Positions 1-6,097 of a stretch of 13,227 nucleotides of DNA are shown here, in pieces; position 1 is the stretch's first letter, and each line of letters starts with the position of its first letter. A program made the position numbers and the translations under genes. The notes under the pieces were generated by a model. That model did no database searches and was not told where the DNA came from. It saw only the letters and a list, made by a program, of their open reading frames with translations. Origin of the DNA: AR5 sp041499965 (lineage in GTDB: Bacteria > Methylomirabilota > Methylomirabilia > Rokubacteriales > CSP1-6); assembly GCA_041499965.1 (NCBI GenBank), contig JBGQLG010000150.1, positions 1 through 13,227 on the forward strand, read 5' to 3'.

Positions 1-220
1 CGCGAACCTTGCGATCCTTCGGCGCGATGCCGCGGTAGTGCGGCTTGCCGGATTTAAGATTGCCGACGTGCTCGCCCTTGCTCTCCACCCGCGCGGTGGA
101 ATGCACGTAGACCAGGTCGTCGGCCAGGGAGTCTTCGAGCGCGGGCCAGTTGCTGGTGCGCATGGCCTCGAAGCGGCGGTCGTCGGCGCGCAGGACGTCG
201 GCTTCGTTCTGATCAGGCAT
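1..220 (-). CDS. SnoaL/NTF2-like fold protein, N-terminal part (cut by window edge)
   Basis: Only the first 73 codons are present; the gene continues past the left edge. My translation starts MPDQNEADVLRADDRR and continues through FEAMRTSNWPALEDSLADDL, then VYVHSTARVESKGEHVGNL. An acidic N-terminal helix, a D-x-x-x-L-x-D-D-L-V-Y-V-H-S strand and an 'S-K-x-E' turn are typical of SnoaL-like/DUF4440 members of the NTF2 superfamily. These are small (about 120-150 aa) cone-shaped proteins that act as cyclases, isomerases, hydrolases or ligand carriers. The ATG at 220-218 lies inside the end of the upstream LLM gene, with an 8-base overlap, so the two are very probably translated together. That makes it a partner of the LLM/diiron oxidation operon, perhaps acting on its product. 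The family call is reasonable; the function is unknown. Confidence 0.75.
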   Translation of the reverse strand, partial: MPDQNEADVLRADDRRFEAMRTSNWPALEDSLADDLVYVHSTARVESKGEHVGNLKSGKPHYRGIAPKDRKVR

Positions 221-1508
221 GGTCGGCGATCTCCCGGATCTTGCGGAAGGTCAACACCCGGCGGCGGTTACCCTCCGGCATCTTCTGGATGTCCTCGTCG
301 GTCAGGGCCACGGTGTTGCCGTACGCCTCCTGCACGGGGATCTCCTCGTCGGCCAGCGGGCGCATGCGCTGCTTGCGGGCCATGGCCGCCTCGATGTACG
401 GCGCCAGCTCCTCGCGCTTGCGCTTCTCGCGCTCGGCCTCGCGCGCGTGGAACTCCGGCATGACCTCGGCGGCGAACAGCTCGAGCCCCTCGCAGATGTC
501 CTCGTGGCGGTTGCGACCGCCCTGCTGGATGAAGATCGTCTGGTCCACGCCGCAGTCCTGGAACGTCCGCAGGGTGGCCCGCAGGTCGTCGGGCGTACCG
601 ATGCAGCCCACGCCGCCGCCCAGCACCTCGGTGCCGAGCTGCTCGCGCACTTTCAGGAACGCGTTCCAGATGTTCGTCCGCCCCGGCGTGTGCTTGCCGA
701 AGACGTAGTGATGAGCGAGCGCAAACTGGAAGAAGCGGAAGCCGTCGGCGCCACGGCGCTCCGCCTCCGCCCTGTCTTGATGGCAGGAGAAGCCGGTGAC
801 CATGGCGATGTTGGCGTTCACCGCGTGGCCGATCGGCACGCACTCGCGCTTGAACGTCTCGTAGTAGTCGTCGACCCACTGCTTGGCCTCGGAGGGATCG
901 ATGAAGGCGAAGGTCAGCGCGCCGATGCCGAGCTGGGCGGCCAGGTGGATCGTCTCGCGGTTCGAGCACGCCACCCAGATGGGCGGGTGCGGCTTCTGCA
1001 CCGGCTTGGGCACCACGTTGCGGGCCGGCATCGAGAAGTACTGCCCCTGGAAGCCGGGGTACGGCTCCATCACCATCATGTTGGCGACCTGCTCGACCGT
1101 CTCCCGCCACATCGCCCGCCGCTCGGCCGGCTTGACCCCGTAGCCCTCCAGCTCGGCCCGCGAGGCCGACTCGCCGGTGCCCCAGTCGACGCGCCCGCGC
1201 GAGACGAGATCCAGCGTGGCGATGCGCTCGGCGACGCGCGCCGGCTGGTTGTAGCCCGGCGGCATCAGCACGATGCCGTGGCCCAACCGGATGCGCTGCG
1301 TGCGCTGGGAGGCCGCCGCCAGGAACACCTCGGGCGCCGAGGAGTGCGAGTACTCCTCGAGGAAGTGGTGCTCGACCTCCCACGCGTAGTCGATGCCCAG
1401 GCGATCGGCCAGCTCGACCTGCGTGAGCGCGTCCTGGAAGAGCGTGAGCTCGTCGCCCTCGCCCCACGGGCGCGGGAGCTGGTGCTCGTAGAAGATCCCG
1501 AACTTCAT
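213..1508 (-). CDS. LLM-class flavin-dependent monooxygenase (luciferase-like)
   Basis: This is a 431-aa luciferase-like TIM-barrel enzyme. The family uses reduced FMN or F420 and O2 to oxidise small organic molecules. Visible family features are the N-terminal strand MKFGIFYEHQ, the active-site segment WEVEHHF (residues 43-49), the RIRLGHGIVLMP strand (72-83), the RGRVDWGTGES phosphate-side loop (104-114) and the KPHPPIWVA strand (172-180). After about residue 355 comes a long charged, probably helical tail rich in E/K/R, longer than in many relatives (usual length 330-380 aa). The frame is open far upstream, but the ATG at 1508 is chosen because the homology begins there and because it overlaps the stop of the diiron gene as ATGA (4 bases), a classic translational-coupling arrangement. 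Substrate and reductase partner are not evident; no flavin reductase lies in the window. Confidence 0.93.
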   Translation of the reverse strand: MKFGIFYEHQLPRPWGEGDELTLFQDALTQVELADRLGIDYAWEVEHHFLEEYSHSSAPEVFLAAASQRTQRIRLGHGIVLMPPGYNQPARVAERIATLDLVSRGRVDWGTGESASRAELEGYGVKPAERRAMWRETVEQVANMMVMEPYPGFQGQYFSMPARNVVPKPVQKPHPPIWVACSNRETIHLAAQLGIGALTFAFIDPSEAKQWVDDYYETFKRECVPIGHAVNANIAMVTGFSCHQDRAEAERRGADGFRFFQFALAHHYVFGKHTPGRTNIWNAFLKVREQLGTEVLGGGVGCIGTPDDLRATLRTFQDCGVDQTIFIQQGGRNRHEDICEGLELFAAEVMPEFHAREAEREKRKREELAPYIEAAMARKQRMRPLADEEIPVQEAYGNTVALTDEDIQKMPEGNRRRVLTFRKIREIADHA

Positions 1509-2557
1509 GCCGACTGGGCCCGGCGGGCGTCGAAGTCGGCCGCCACCTGCTCGTCCTTGGCCAGCAATCCCTCGGCGTCGACGTCGGCGTAGCTGATCAC
1601 GCCCATGTCGGCGTAGGCCTTGCGGATGCGCGGTCCCCACAGCCCGATGTCCTTGATGGTCGGCACGATGCGCGTGAACAGCCGCGTGCGGAACAGCTTG
1701 GTGCGCTCGGAGGCCTGGACCAGCGCCACGCACTCCTCGACCGGCAGGCCGAGCGTCTCCCACACCTCGACCGACAGGAAGCGGTCGCGCATGAGGTAGC
1801 AGGCCTCGACGGCAAACTCCTCGCGCTCGTCCCGCTCGGCGTCGCTGAGCTGCGGGTAGTAGTCGCGCAGCGCGATGCGCCCGAACGCCACGTGGCGCGC
1901 CTCGTCCTCCATGACGTAGGCGTTGACGGCGGCGGCCAGCTGGTTCTTGGCGTGATCGCGAATGGACGCGAAGGCGGCCAGCGCGAGGCCCTCGATCAGC
2001 ACCTGCATGCCGAGGTAGGTGATGTCCCAGCGCGCGTCGGACAGCACCTGGTCGAGCAGCGTCTTCAGCGTGGGCGTGATCGGATAGGCCAGCTCGAACT
2101 TCTGGTGGAGCAGCCGCGCGTAGACCTCGACGTGGCGCGCCTCGTCCATCACCTGGGTGGCCGCGTAGTACTTGGCGTCGATGCTCGGCACCTGCTGCAC
2201 GATCTTGGAGGCGCACAGCAGCGCGCCCTGCTCGCCGTGCATGAACTGCGAGAGCTGCTGGGCCTGGATGTGCCGGCGGAGATTGGCGCGCTCCGGCCCG
2301 GTCAGCCGGTTCCAGATGTCGGAGCCGAAGATCGAGATCTGCTCGTCGGGCAACTCTTGCGGATTCTCGGGATCGAGGTCGAGCGACCAGTCGATCCGCG
2401 TGTTGCCGTTCCACTGGCGCTCCTTGCCCTTCTCGTACAGGTTCAGCAGCGAGGTGCGCCCGTCCTCGTACTCCCAGCGCAGCAGCGAGTCGAAGCGGCT
2501 GGGGATGATCCACTCGGTCGGATCGACCGGGATCGCGTAACGATGCTGGGTGGTCAT
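1505..2557 (-). CDS. Ferritin-like diiron-carboxylate protein (putative diiron oxygenase)
   Basis: This is a 350-aa soluble all-helical protein with a textbook diiron site. Ligands are E109 (in MHGEQG), E139/H142 (in DEARHVE), E189 (in LIEGL) and E219/H222 (in EDEARHVAF). The E-to-ExxH distance is exactly 30 residues in both halves, the spacing of ferritin-like/RNR-R2-like four-helix bundles. Known relatives are O2-activating oxygenases or oxidases such as the AurF-type N-oxygenases and R2-like oxidases; which reaction is run here is not readable. The frame is open to 2707, but the ATG at 2557 is chosen because a perfect AGGAGG (2571-2566) sits 8 bases upstream of it. It is the first gene of a three-gene operon (diiron protein, LLM, SnoaL-like) with overlapping frames, so an oxidation pathway with two O2-using enzymes is likely. 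It is divergent from the MFS gene. Confidence 0.92.
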   Translation of the reverse strand: MTTQHRYAIPVDPTEWIIPSRFDSLLRWEYEDGRTSLLNLYEKGKERQWNGNTRIDWSLDLDPENPQELPDEQISIFGSDIWNRLTGPERANLRRHIQAQQLSQFMHGEQGALLCASKIVQQVPSIDAKYYAATQVMDEARHVEVYARLLHQKFELAYPITPTLKTLLDQVLSDARWDITYLGMQVLIEGLALAAFASIRDHAKNQLAAAVNAYVMEDEARHVAFGRIALRDYYPQLSDAERDEREEFAVEACYLMRDRFLSVEVWETLGLPVEECVALVQASERTKLFRTRLFTRIVPTIKDIGLWGPRIRKAYADMGVISYADVDAEGLLAKDEQVAADFDARRAQSA

Positions 2558-2565
2558 GACACCGA

Positions 2566-2571
2566 CCTCCT
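2566..2571 (-). promoter_or_regulatory. Shine-Dalgarno of the diiron-protein gene
   Basis: The minus strand reads AGGAGG here, 8 bases before the ATG at 2557. It decides the start against several in-frame upstream codons that would extend the protein into the divergent promoter region. Confidence 0.85.
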
Positions 2572-2607
2572 CGAAGAATGACGGTTCATTCGCTCCGTCG
2601 CGTGGGG

Positions 2608-2627
2608 AGAATACCACGGGCCCGTGG
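2608..2627. promoter_or_regulatory. Palindromic operator candidate with adjacent -10 box in divergent promoter region
   Basis: A perfect 14-bp palindrome, CCACGGGCCCGTGG, spans 2614-2627 between the diiron and MFS genes. On the minus strand it directly abuts TATTCT (2613-2608, 4 of 6 to the -10 consensus), so a protein bound there would cover the promoter spacer of the diiron operon. It also lies upstream of the MFS start. No regulator gene is in the window, so the binding protein is unknown. With GC this high a palindrome of this length can occur by chance a few times per window; its position is what makes it credible. Confidence 0.4.
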
Positions 2628-2647
2628 CCCCCAGCAGGCCCGTCCGA

Positions 2648-2653
2648 TATGAT
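2648..2653 (+). promoter_or_regulatory. -10 box (TATGAT) of a possible leaderless MFS transcript
   Basis: TATGAT matches the -10 consensus at 5 of 6 positions and ends 7 bases before the ATG at 2661. With transcription starting 6-8 bases after the box, the mRNA would begin at or beside the start codon. No Shine-Dalgarno precedes that ATG, which fits. No convincing -35 element lies 16-18 bases upstream, so the call is tentative. Confidence 0.35.
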
Positions 2654-2660
2654 GCGCGGC

Positions 2661-3803
2661 ATGTCGAACCGCTGGGTGGCGCTGGCCCTCGTGTTCCTGA
2701 CGCGCACGTCGATGGGCTTTCAGTTCCAGTCGGTCGCCTCGGTGGCGCCGCTCATGGTGGCGGATCTCGGCCTCAGCTACGCGCAGCTCGGCACCCTCAT
2801 CGGGCTCTACATGCTGCCCGGCGCCTTCTTCGCGCTGCCGGGCGGCCTCATCGGCCGGCGCCTCGGCGACCGCCGCGTGGTGGTCGGCGGCCTCGCGCTG
2901 ATGGTGGCCGGCGGCGTGCTGACCGCGAGCGCCGGCGGCTTCGCGACCGCCATCGCCGGCCGCCTGCTGAGCGGCGCGGGCGCTGTGCTGATGAACATCC
3001 TGCTGGCGAAGATGGTCGCCGACTGGTTCGCCGGCAAGGAGCTGTCGACGGCGATGGCCGTCATGCTCACCTCGTGGCCGGTCGGCCTCGGCCTCGGCGT
3101 CGCCACGCTGGGCGGGATCGCCGCCGGGACCTCGTGGCGCACGGCGATCATGGTCACCGCGCTGGCGGCGGCGCTCGGCCTGCTGCTGATGCTGCTCTAT
3201 CGCAATCCCCCCGGCATCGCGAGCGGACCGGCGCGGGCGGCGCTGCGCGGCCGCGAGCTGCGCGCCAGCATCAGCGCCGGCTTCACCTGGGGCTGCTTCA
3301 ACGCGAGCCTGGTCGCCGTCATCGCGTTCGGGCCGGGCCTGCTCGTCGCGCGCGGCACCTCGCTCGGCGACGCCGGCCGCGTGGTGAGCCTGGCCATCTG
3401 GCTGACGATGCTCTCGGTGCCGCTCGGCGGCCTGCTCACCGACAAGCTCGGACGCCCGACGCTGCTCATCGTGACCGGCAGCCTGGTCGCCGCCGCCGCC
3501 GTCCTGTTCATCCCGATGACCACGCACACCGTGCTGGCGTTCTGCCTCGTCGGCCTGGCCATCGGCCTGCCGCCCGGCGGCCTGATGGCGCTGCTGCCCC
3601 GCCTGCTGCCCCCCGAGCGCCTGGCCACCGGCTTCGGCGTCTTCTACACAGTCTTCTACGTGATGATGGCGCTCACCCAGCCGGCCGCCGGACTCGTACG
3701 CGACCTGGCCCACACGCCGGCCGCGCCCATTGTCTTCGCCGCCGCGGTCATGGCCGCGACGGTGGTCGGATTGGCGATCTTCCGGTCGATCGAGCGCACG
3801 TGA
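2661..3803 (+). CDS. Major facilitator superfamily transporter
   Basis: A 380-aa inner-membrane protein with about 12 hydrophobic segments in two halves. The cytoplasmic motif A (G-x-x-x-D-R-x-x type) appears twice: GGLIGRRLGDRR between TM2 and TM3 (residues 61-72) and GGLLTDKLGRP between TM8 and TM9 (256-266). This is diagnostic of MFS secondary transporters. The alanine/glycine-rich sequence and length recall the CynX/NimT and small-anion/organic-acid branches, but substrate and direction cannot be read. Start: ATG 2661 (MSNRWVALALVF) puts TM1 at the usual place; in-frame ATGs at 2649 and 2652 are alternatives. It is divergent from the diiron/LLM operon. Its TGA overlaps a possible upstream ATG of the next gene (TGATG), so it forms an operon with the MetE-like gene. 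A role in importing the substrate, or exporting the product, of the neighbouring oxidation enzymes is inference. Confidence 0.92.
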   Translation: MSNRWVALALVFLTRTSMGFQFQSVASVAPLMVADLGLSYAQLGTLIGLYMLPGAFFALPGGLIGRRLGDRRVVVGGLALMVAGGVLTASAGGFATAIAGRLLSGAGAVLMNILLAKMVADWFAGKELSTAMAVMLTSWPVGLGLGVATLGGIAAGTSWRTAIMVTALAAALGLLLMLLYRNPPGIASGPARAALRGRELRASISAGFTWGCFNASLVAVIAFGPGLLVARGTSLGDAGRVVSLAIWLTMLSVPLGGLLTDKLGRPTLLIVTGSLVAAAAVLFIPMTTHTVLAFCLVGLAIGLPPGGLMALLPRLLPPERLATGFGVFYTVFYVMMALTQPAAGLVRDLAHTPAAPIVFAAAVMAATVVGLAIFRSIERT

Positions 3804-3812
3804 TGGCACGAC

Positions 3813-3818
3813 AGGAGG
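3813..3818 (+). promoter_or_regulatory. Shine-Dalgarno of the MetE-like gene
   Basis: AGGAGG lies 5 bases before the ATG at 3824. An in-frame ATG at 3803-3805 overlaps the MFS stop, but this ribosome site lies inside that extended frame and points to 3824 as the main start. Confidence 0.8.
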
Positions 3819-3823
3819 ACCAC

Positions 3824-4846
3824 ATGCGCCCGTTCCTGCTGCCGACCTCGGTGGTGGGCAGCCACGGACTGCCCGGCTGGGTCTGGCTGGCTCGCGAGGC
3901 GATGGAGGCCGGCCGCCTGGGCGCGCTCGACATCCGCGAGCTGGCCGAGGACGCTACGCAGATCGCGCTGCTCGACCAGGAGCGCGCGGGCGTGGACGTG
4001 CTGACCACCGGCGAGATGGGCCGCGTGCGCTTCATCATCGGCTTCTACGATCGGCTCACCGGGCTGCGCCGGCTGGAGCCGCCGCGCCGGCTCGGCCAGC
4101 CGTTGTGGGACACCAACACGCCGTTCGAGGTGGTCGAGCCGATCAGCGCGCCACACGGGCTGGGCATCGTCGAGGAGTTCCGCCTGGCCCGCACGCTGAC
4201 CGACAAGCCGCTGAAGGCGACGGTGCCCGGCCCCTACACGCTGCTGGTGCCGCTCAAGCTCGGCGGCGCCTACCGCGACAAGGACACGCTGCTGGCCGAC
4301 CTGGTGGCGATCGTCAACGCGGAATGCCGCGCGCTCGTCGCCGCCGGCGCCGACTTCATCCAGATCGACGAGCCGCACCACGGCATGTACGCGGGCAGCG
4401 TGCACGACGTGACGCGCGGTCTGAACCGCGCGGTGGCCGGCGTCGAGGCCAAGCTGGCCGTGCACGTGTGCTTCGGCAACCTCTACGGCCGGCCGTTCAG
4501 TGCGGTGCGCGACTACCGCAACCTGTTCCCCGTCCTCGGCGATCTCAAGGCCTCGCAGGTCGTGCTGGAGTTCGCCAACCGCGGCCTCGACGACGCCGCG
4601 CGCTGGCCGGACTGGCCCGAGCATCTCGAGCTGGGCGCCGGCGTGATCGACGTCAAGGCCTTCAAGGCCGAGACCGCCGCCGAGGTTGCCGAGCGCATCC
4701 GCGCGCTGCTGCGCTGCGTGCCTGCCGAGCGCCTGTGGCTGAATCCCGACTGCGGCTTCTGGGAGACGCCGCGCTGGGTGGTCAAGCACAAGCTGGCGGC
4801 GCTCGTACAGGGCGCGCGCATCGTGCGCAAAGAGCTGGCGGGCTGA
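3824..4846 (+). CDS. Short MetE-like zinc enzyme (cobalamin-independent methionine synthase family, C-terminal-type)
   Basis: A 340-aa TIM-barrel protein equivalent to the catalytic C-terminal half of MetE (full-length MetE is about 750 aa). The zinc/thiol-activating site is intact: H214 and C216 in HVCFGN, E249 in VLEFANRG, and C310 in NPDCGFWE. The substrate-amino-acid motif QIDEP (residues 180-184) is also present, as is the N-terminal P-T-S-V-V-G-S-H segment that opens such proteins. It lacks the N-terminal folate-binding half. Known short relatives include 'core' MetE proteins that take methyl groups from non-folate donors and epoxyalkane:coenzyme M transferases. A zinc-thiolate alkyl transfer is therefore a safe mechanism class, while donor and acceptor are unknown. 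It follows the MFS gene in one operon and converges on the 2OG-oxygenase-like gene with only 3 bases between stops. An in-frame ATG at 3803 could add 7 residues. Confidence 0.88.
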   Translation: MRPFLLPTSVVGSHGLPGWVWLAREAMEAGRLGALDIRELAEDATQIALLDQERAGVDVLTTGEMGRVRFIIGFYDRLTGLRRLEPPRRLGQPLWDTNTPFEVVEPISAPHGLGIVEEFRLARTLTDKPLKATVPGPYTLLVPLKLGGAYRDKDTLLADLVAIVNAECRALVAAGADFIQIDEPHHGMYAGSVHDVTRGLNRAVAGVEAKLAVHVCFGNLYGRPFSAVRDYRNLFPVLGDLKASQVVLEFANRGLDDAARWPDWPEHLELGAGVIDVKAFKAETAAEVAERIRALLRCVPAERLWLNPDCGFWETPRWVVKHKLAALVQGARIVRKELAG

Positions 4847-4849
4847 GGG

Positions 4850-5977
4850 CTACCGCGTGGCCGGTGCTCCGAAGTGCAGCGACGCCAGCACCGTCGTGTG
4901 ACGGCGTCGCTGGGCGTGGCGCCAGTGCGGGAGGCGGTCACCGCGATAGAGCATGCCGTCGCCCAGTCCTAGGCGTATCGCCTCCGCGCCGCGACGACCT
5001 TCGATCCACAACGGCCACGCCGTGCGACGCGAGGGTGCGGGGTCGCCGCCCACCACGAGGTCGATGTTCCAGCGGCAGGCTGATCGGTCGTGGTGGCGTC
5101 CAAGGACGGCGCCGGGATCGTAGACGCGCAAGTAGGTGAAGCTCGACTGTGCTCGATCACCGGTCAGGCGCCTCACGACGGGCGCGAGCTGGTGACCGAG
5201 GAAACCCAGGAGCGGCTCGTCGTAGAGCAGCGGCGCGCCGCGACGGCGGGGATCTCCGCTGAGCAGATAGCCTTCGACCTCGAGCCGCCGATAGTAGGCG
5301 CGCACGGCGTCGAGGAATACGGGCTCGAACAGCTCGCGCAGCACGGCGAAGCCGCGGGCGCGCAGCTCCACTCGCCAGTCGCGCACCCGGCGGGCCCAGT
5401 CGTCGGGGCGGCGCGGCGCGGGCGCGAGCGCGCCGATGCTCAGGAGCGCGGCGGCCACGCCGGGCGCCAGCGACGCCGGCGCGCGGCGACGGCGTAGCAG
5501 ATCGCGCACCACCGGGGCCAGGCGCGGCGCCAGTGTGTATGGCACGGCGATTCGACTCCCCGGGCGCGGCACCCACAGGATGTCCTCGTCAGCAAGAAAC
5601 GGCTCGGACACCTCGCCGCAGCGCAAGAGGTCGCGCGGCAGTGCCGGCCCGCGATGCAAGCGACAGCGCGGATTGAGTCGAAGCGGAGTCACGCGCCGGG
5701 GCGGCGATACCAGGTCCAGGCGCGGGTCGAGATGAACGTCGCGCGGTACCTGTGCGGGGCGAACGAGGATGCCGGCGGTGAGGAGCTGCCGCCGCACGCC
5801 GCGATCGAGGCGGGGCCGGCCGCCGTCACGGGCCACCGTGGACAGCAGATAGCGGAGCGCGCGCCCGTCGGTGAGCTCCAGTCGCCGGCGACCCACGCCG
5901 CGCCGGGAGACGTCGACCGCGGCCGCGAGCTGCAGCGTGGGATTGAGCACGAACGCACGGCGGGTCGAGCGGGGCAT
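4850..5977 (-). CDS. Putative Fe(II)/2-oxoglutarate-type oxygenase with unassigned N-terminal half
   Basis: A 375-aa protein. The C-terminal third carries a non-haem iron facial triad in the order expected for a jelly-roll oxygenase: H295-x-D297 (in GRHHDRSACRWNIDL) and distal H351 (in YRGDRLPHWRH), followed by an Arg/Thr-rich strand RRRHTTVLASLHF that could bind a 2-oxoglutarate carboxylate. The preceding F-T-Y-L-R-V-Y-D-P-G-A-V-L strand is typical of small 2OG-oxygenase folds. The first ~200 residues (LELTDGRALRYLLSTVARDG, then FLADEDILWVPRPGSRIAVP) match no domain I can name; residues 40-75 may be a winged-helix-like unit. Start: ATG 5977 is preferred because a -35/-10-like pair (6016-5988) overlaps the alternative ATGs at 5998 and 6001. 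It is very Arg-rich. It is divergent from the orphan SBP gene. The substrate is unknown. Confidence 0.75.
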   Translation of the reverse strand: MPRSTRRAFVLNPTLQLAAAVDVSRRGVGRRRLELTDGRALRYLLSTVARDGGRPRLDRGVRRQLLTAGILVRPAQVPRDVHLDPRLDLVSPPRRVTPLRLNPRCRLHRGPALPRDLLRCGEVSEPFLADEDILWVPRPGSRIAVPYTLAPRLAPVVRDLLRRRRAPASLAPGVAAALLSIGALAPAPRRPDDWARRVRDWRVELRARGFAVLRELFEPVFLDAVRAYYRRLEVEGYLLSGDPRRRGAPLLYDEPLLGFLGHQLAPVVRRLTGDRAQSSFTYLRVYDPGAVLGRHHDRSACRWNIDLVVGGDPAPSRRTAWPLWIEGRRGAEAIRLGLGDGMLYRGDRLPHWRHAQRRRHTTVLASLHFGAPATR

Positions 5978-5987
5978 CGAGGCGCTG

Positions 5988-6016
5988 ATTCTATTCATCA
6001 TCGTCGGCGCCGTCCA
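5988..6016 (-). promoter_or_regulatory. Candidate sigma-70-like promoter for the 2OG-oxygenase-like gene
   Basis: On the minus strand TGGACG (6016-6011, 4 of 6 to TTGACA) is followed after 17 bases by TAGAAT (5993-5988, 5 of 6 to TATAAT). The predicted transcription start falls within about three bases of the ATG at 5977, so the mRNA would have almost no leader. This supports 5977 over the upstream ATGs at 5998 and 6001, which fall within the promoter. Confidence 0.45.
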
Positions 6017-6061
6017 CCTCTGCGACTTCGCCACGTGGACCGTGGTCTGCAGATGCTGGTG

Positions 6062-6091
6062 TTGACGCGCACCCGGTCTCGGCCCTACGGT
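6062..6091 (+). promoter_or_regulatory. Candidate promoter of a leaderless orphan SBP transcript
   Basis: TTGACG (6062-6067, 5 of 6 to the -35 consensus) is followed after 18 bases by TACGGT (6086-6091, 3 of 6 with the conserved T-A-...-T frame). Only 6 bases separate the -10 from the ATG at 6098 and no Shine-Dalgarno is visible, so the mRNA probably starts at or next to the initiation codon. Confidence 0.45.
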
Positions 6092-6097
6092 TGCAGC

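Noticed and set aside
219..1592. Long plus-strand open frame (about 457 codons) opposite the LLM gene
   Set aside because: Its composition is Arg/Leu/Val/Asp repeats with no domain; it mirrors the codon bias of a clear LLM enzyme on the other strand, as expected in GC-rich DNA.
1509..2513. Upstream extension of the LLM frame through the diiron gene
   Set aside because: The extension is low-complexity Arg/Ala/Gly sequence in a shifted frame of the diiron gene; LLM homology starts exactly at the ATG at 1508.
2624..3823. Plus-strand extension of the MetE-like frame across the MFS gene
   Set aside because: The stretch is Arg/Pro/His-rich out-of-frame translation; the MFS frame has clear membrane segments and motif A, and MetE homology begins at 3824 after AGGAGG.
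4847..4849. Terminator between the convergent MetE-like and oxygenase-like genes
   Set aside because: Only three bases separate the two stop codons and no hairpin with a T-run was found nearby.
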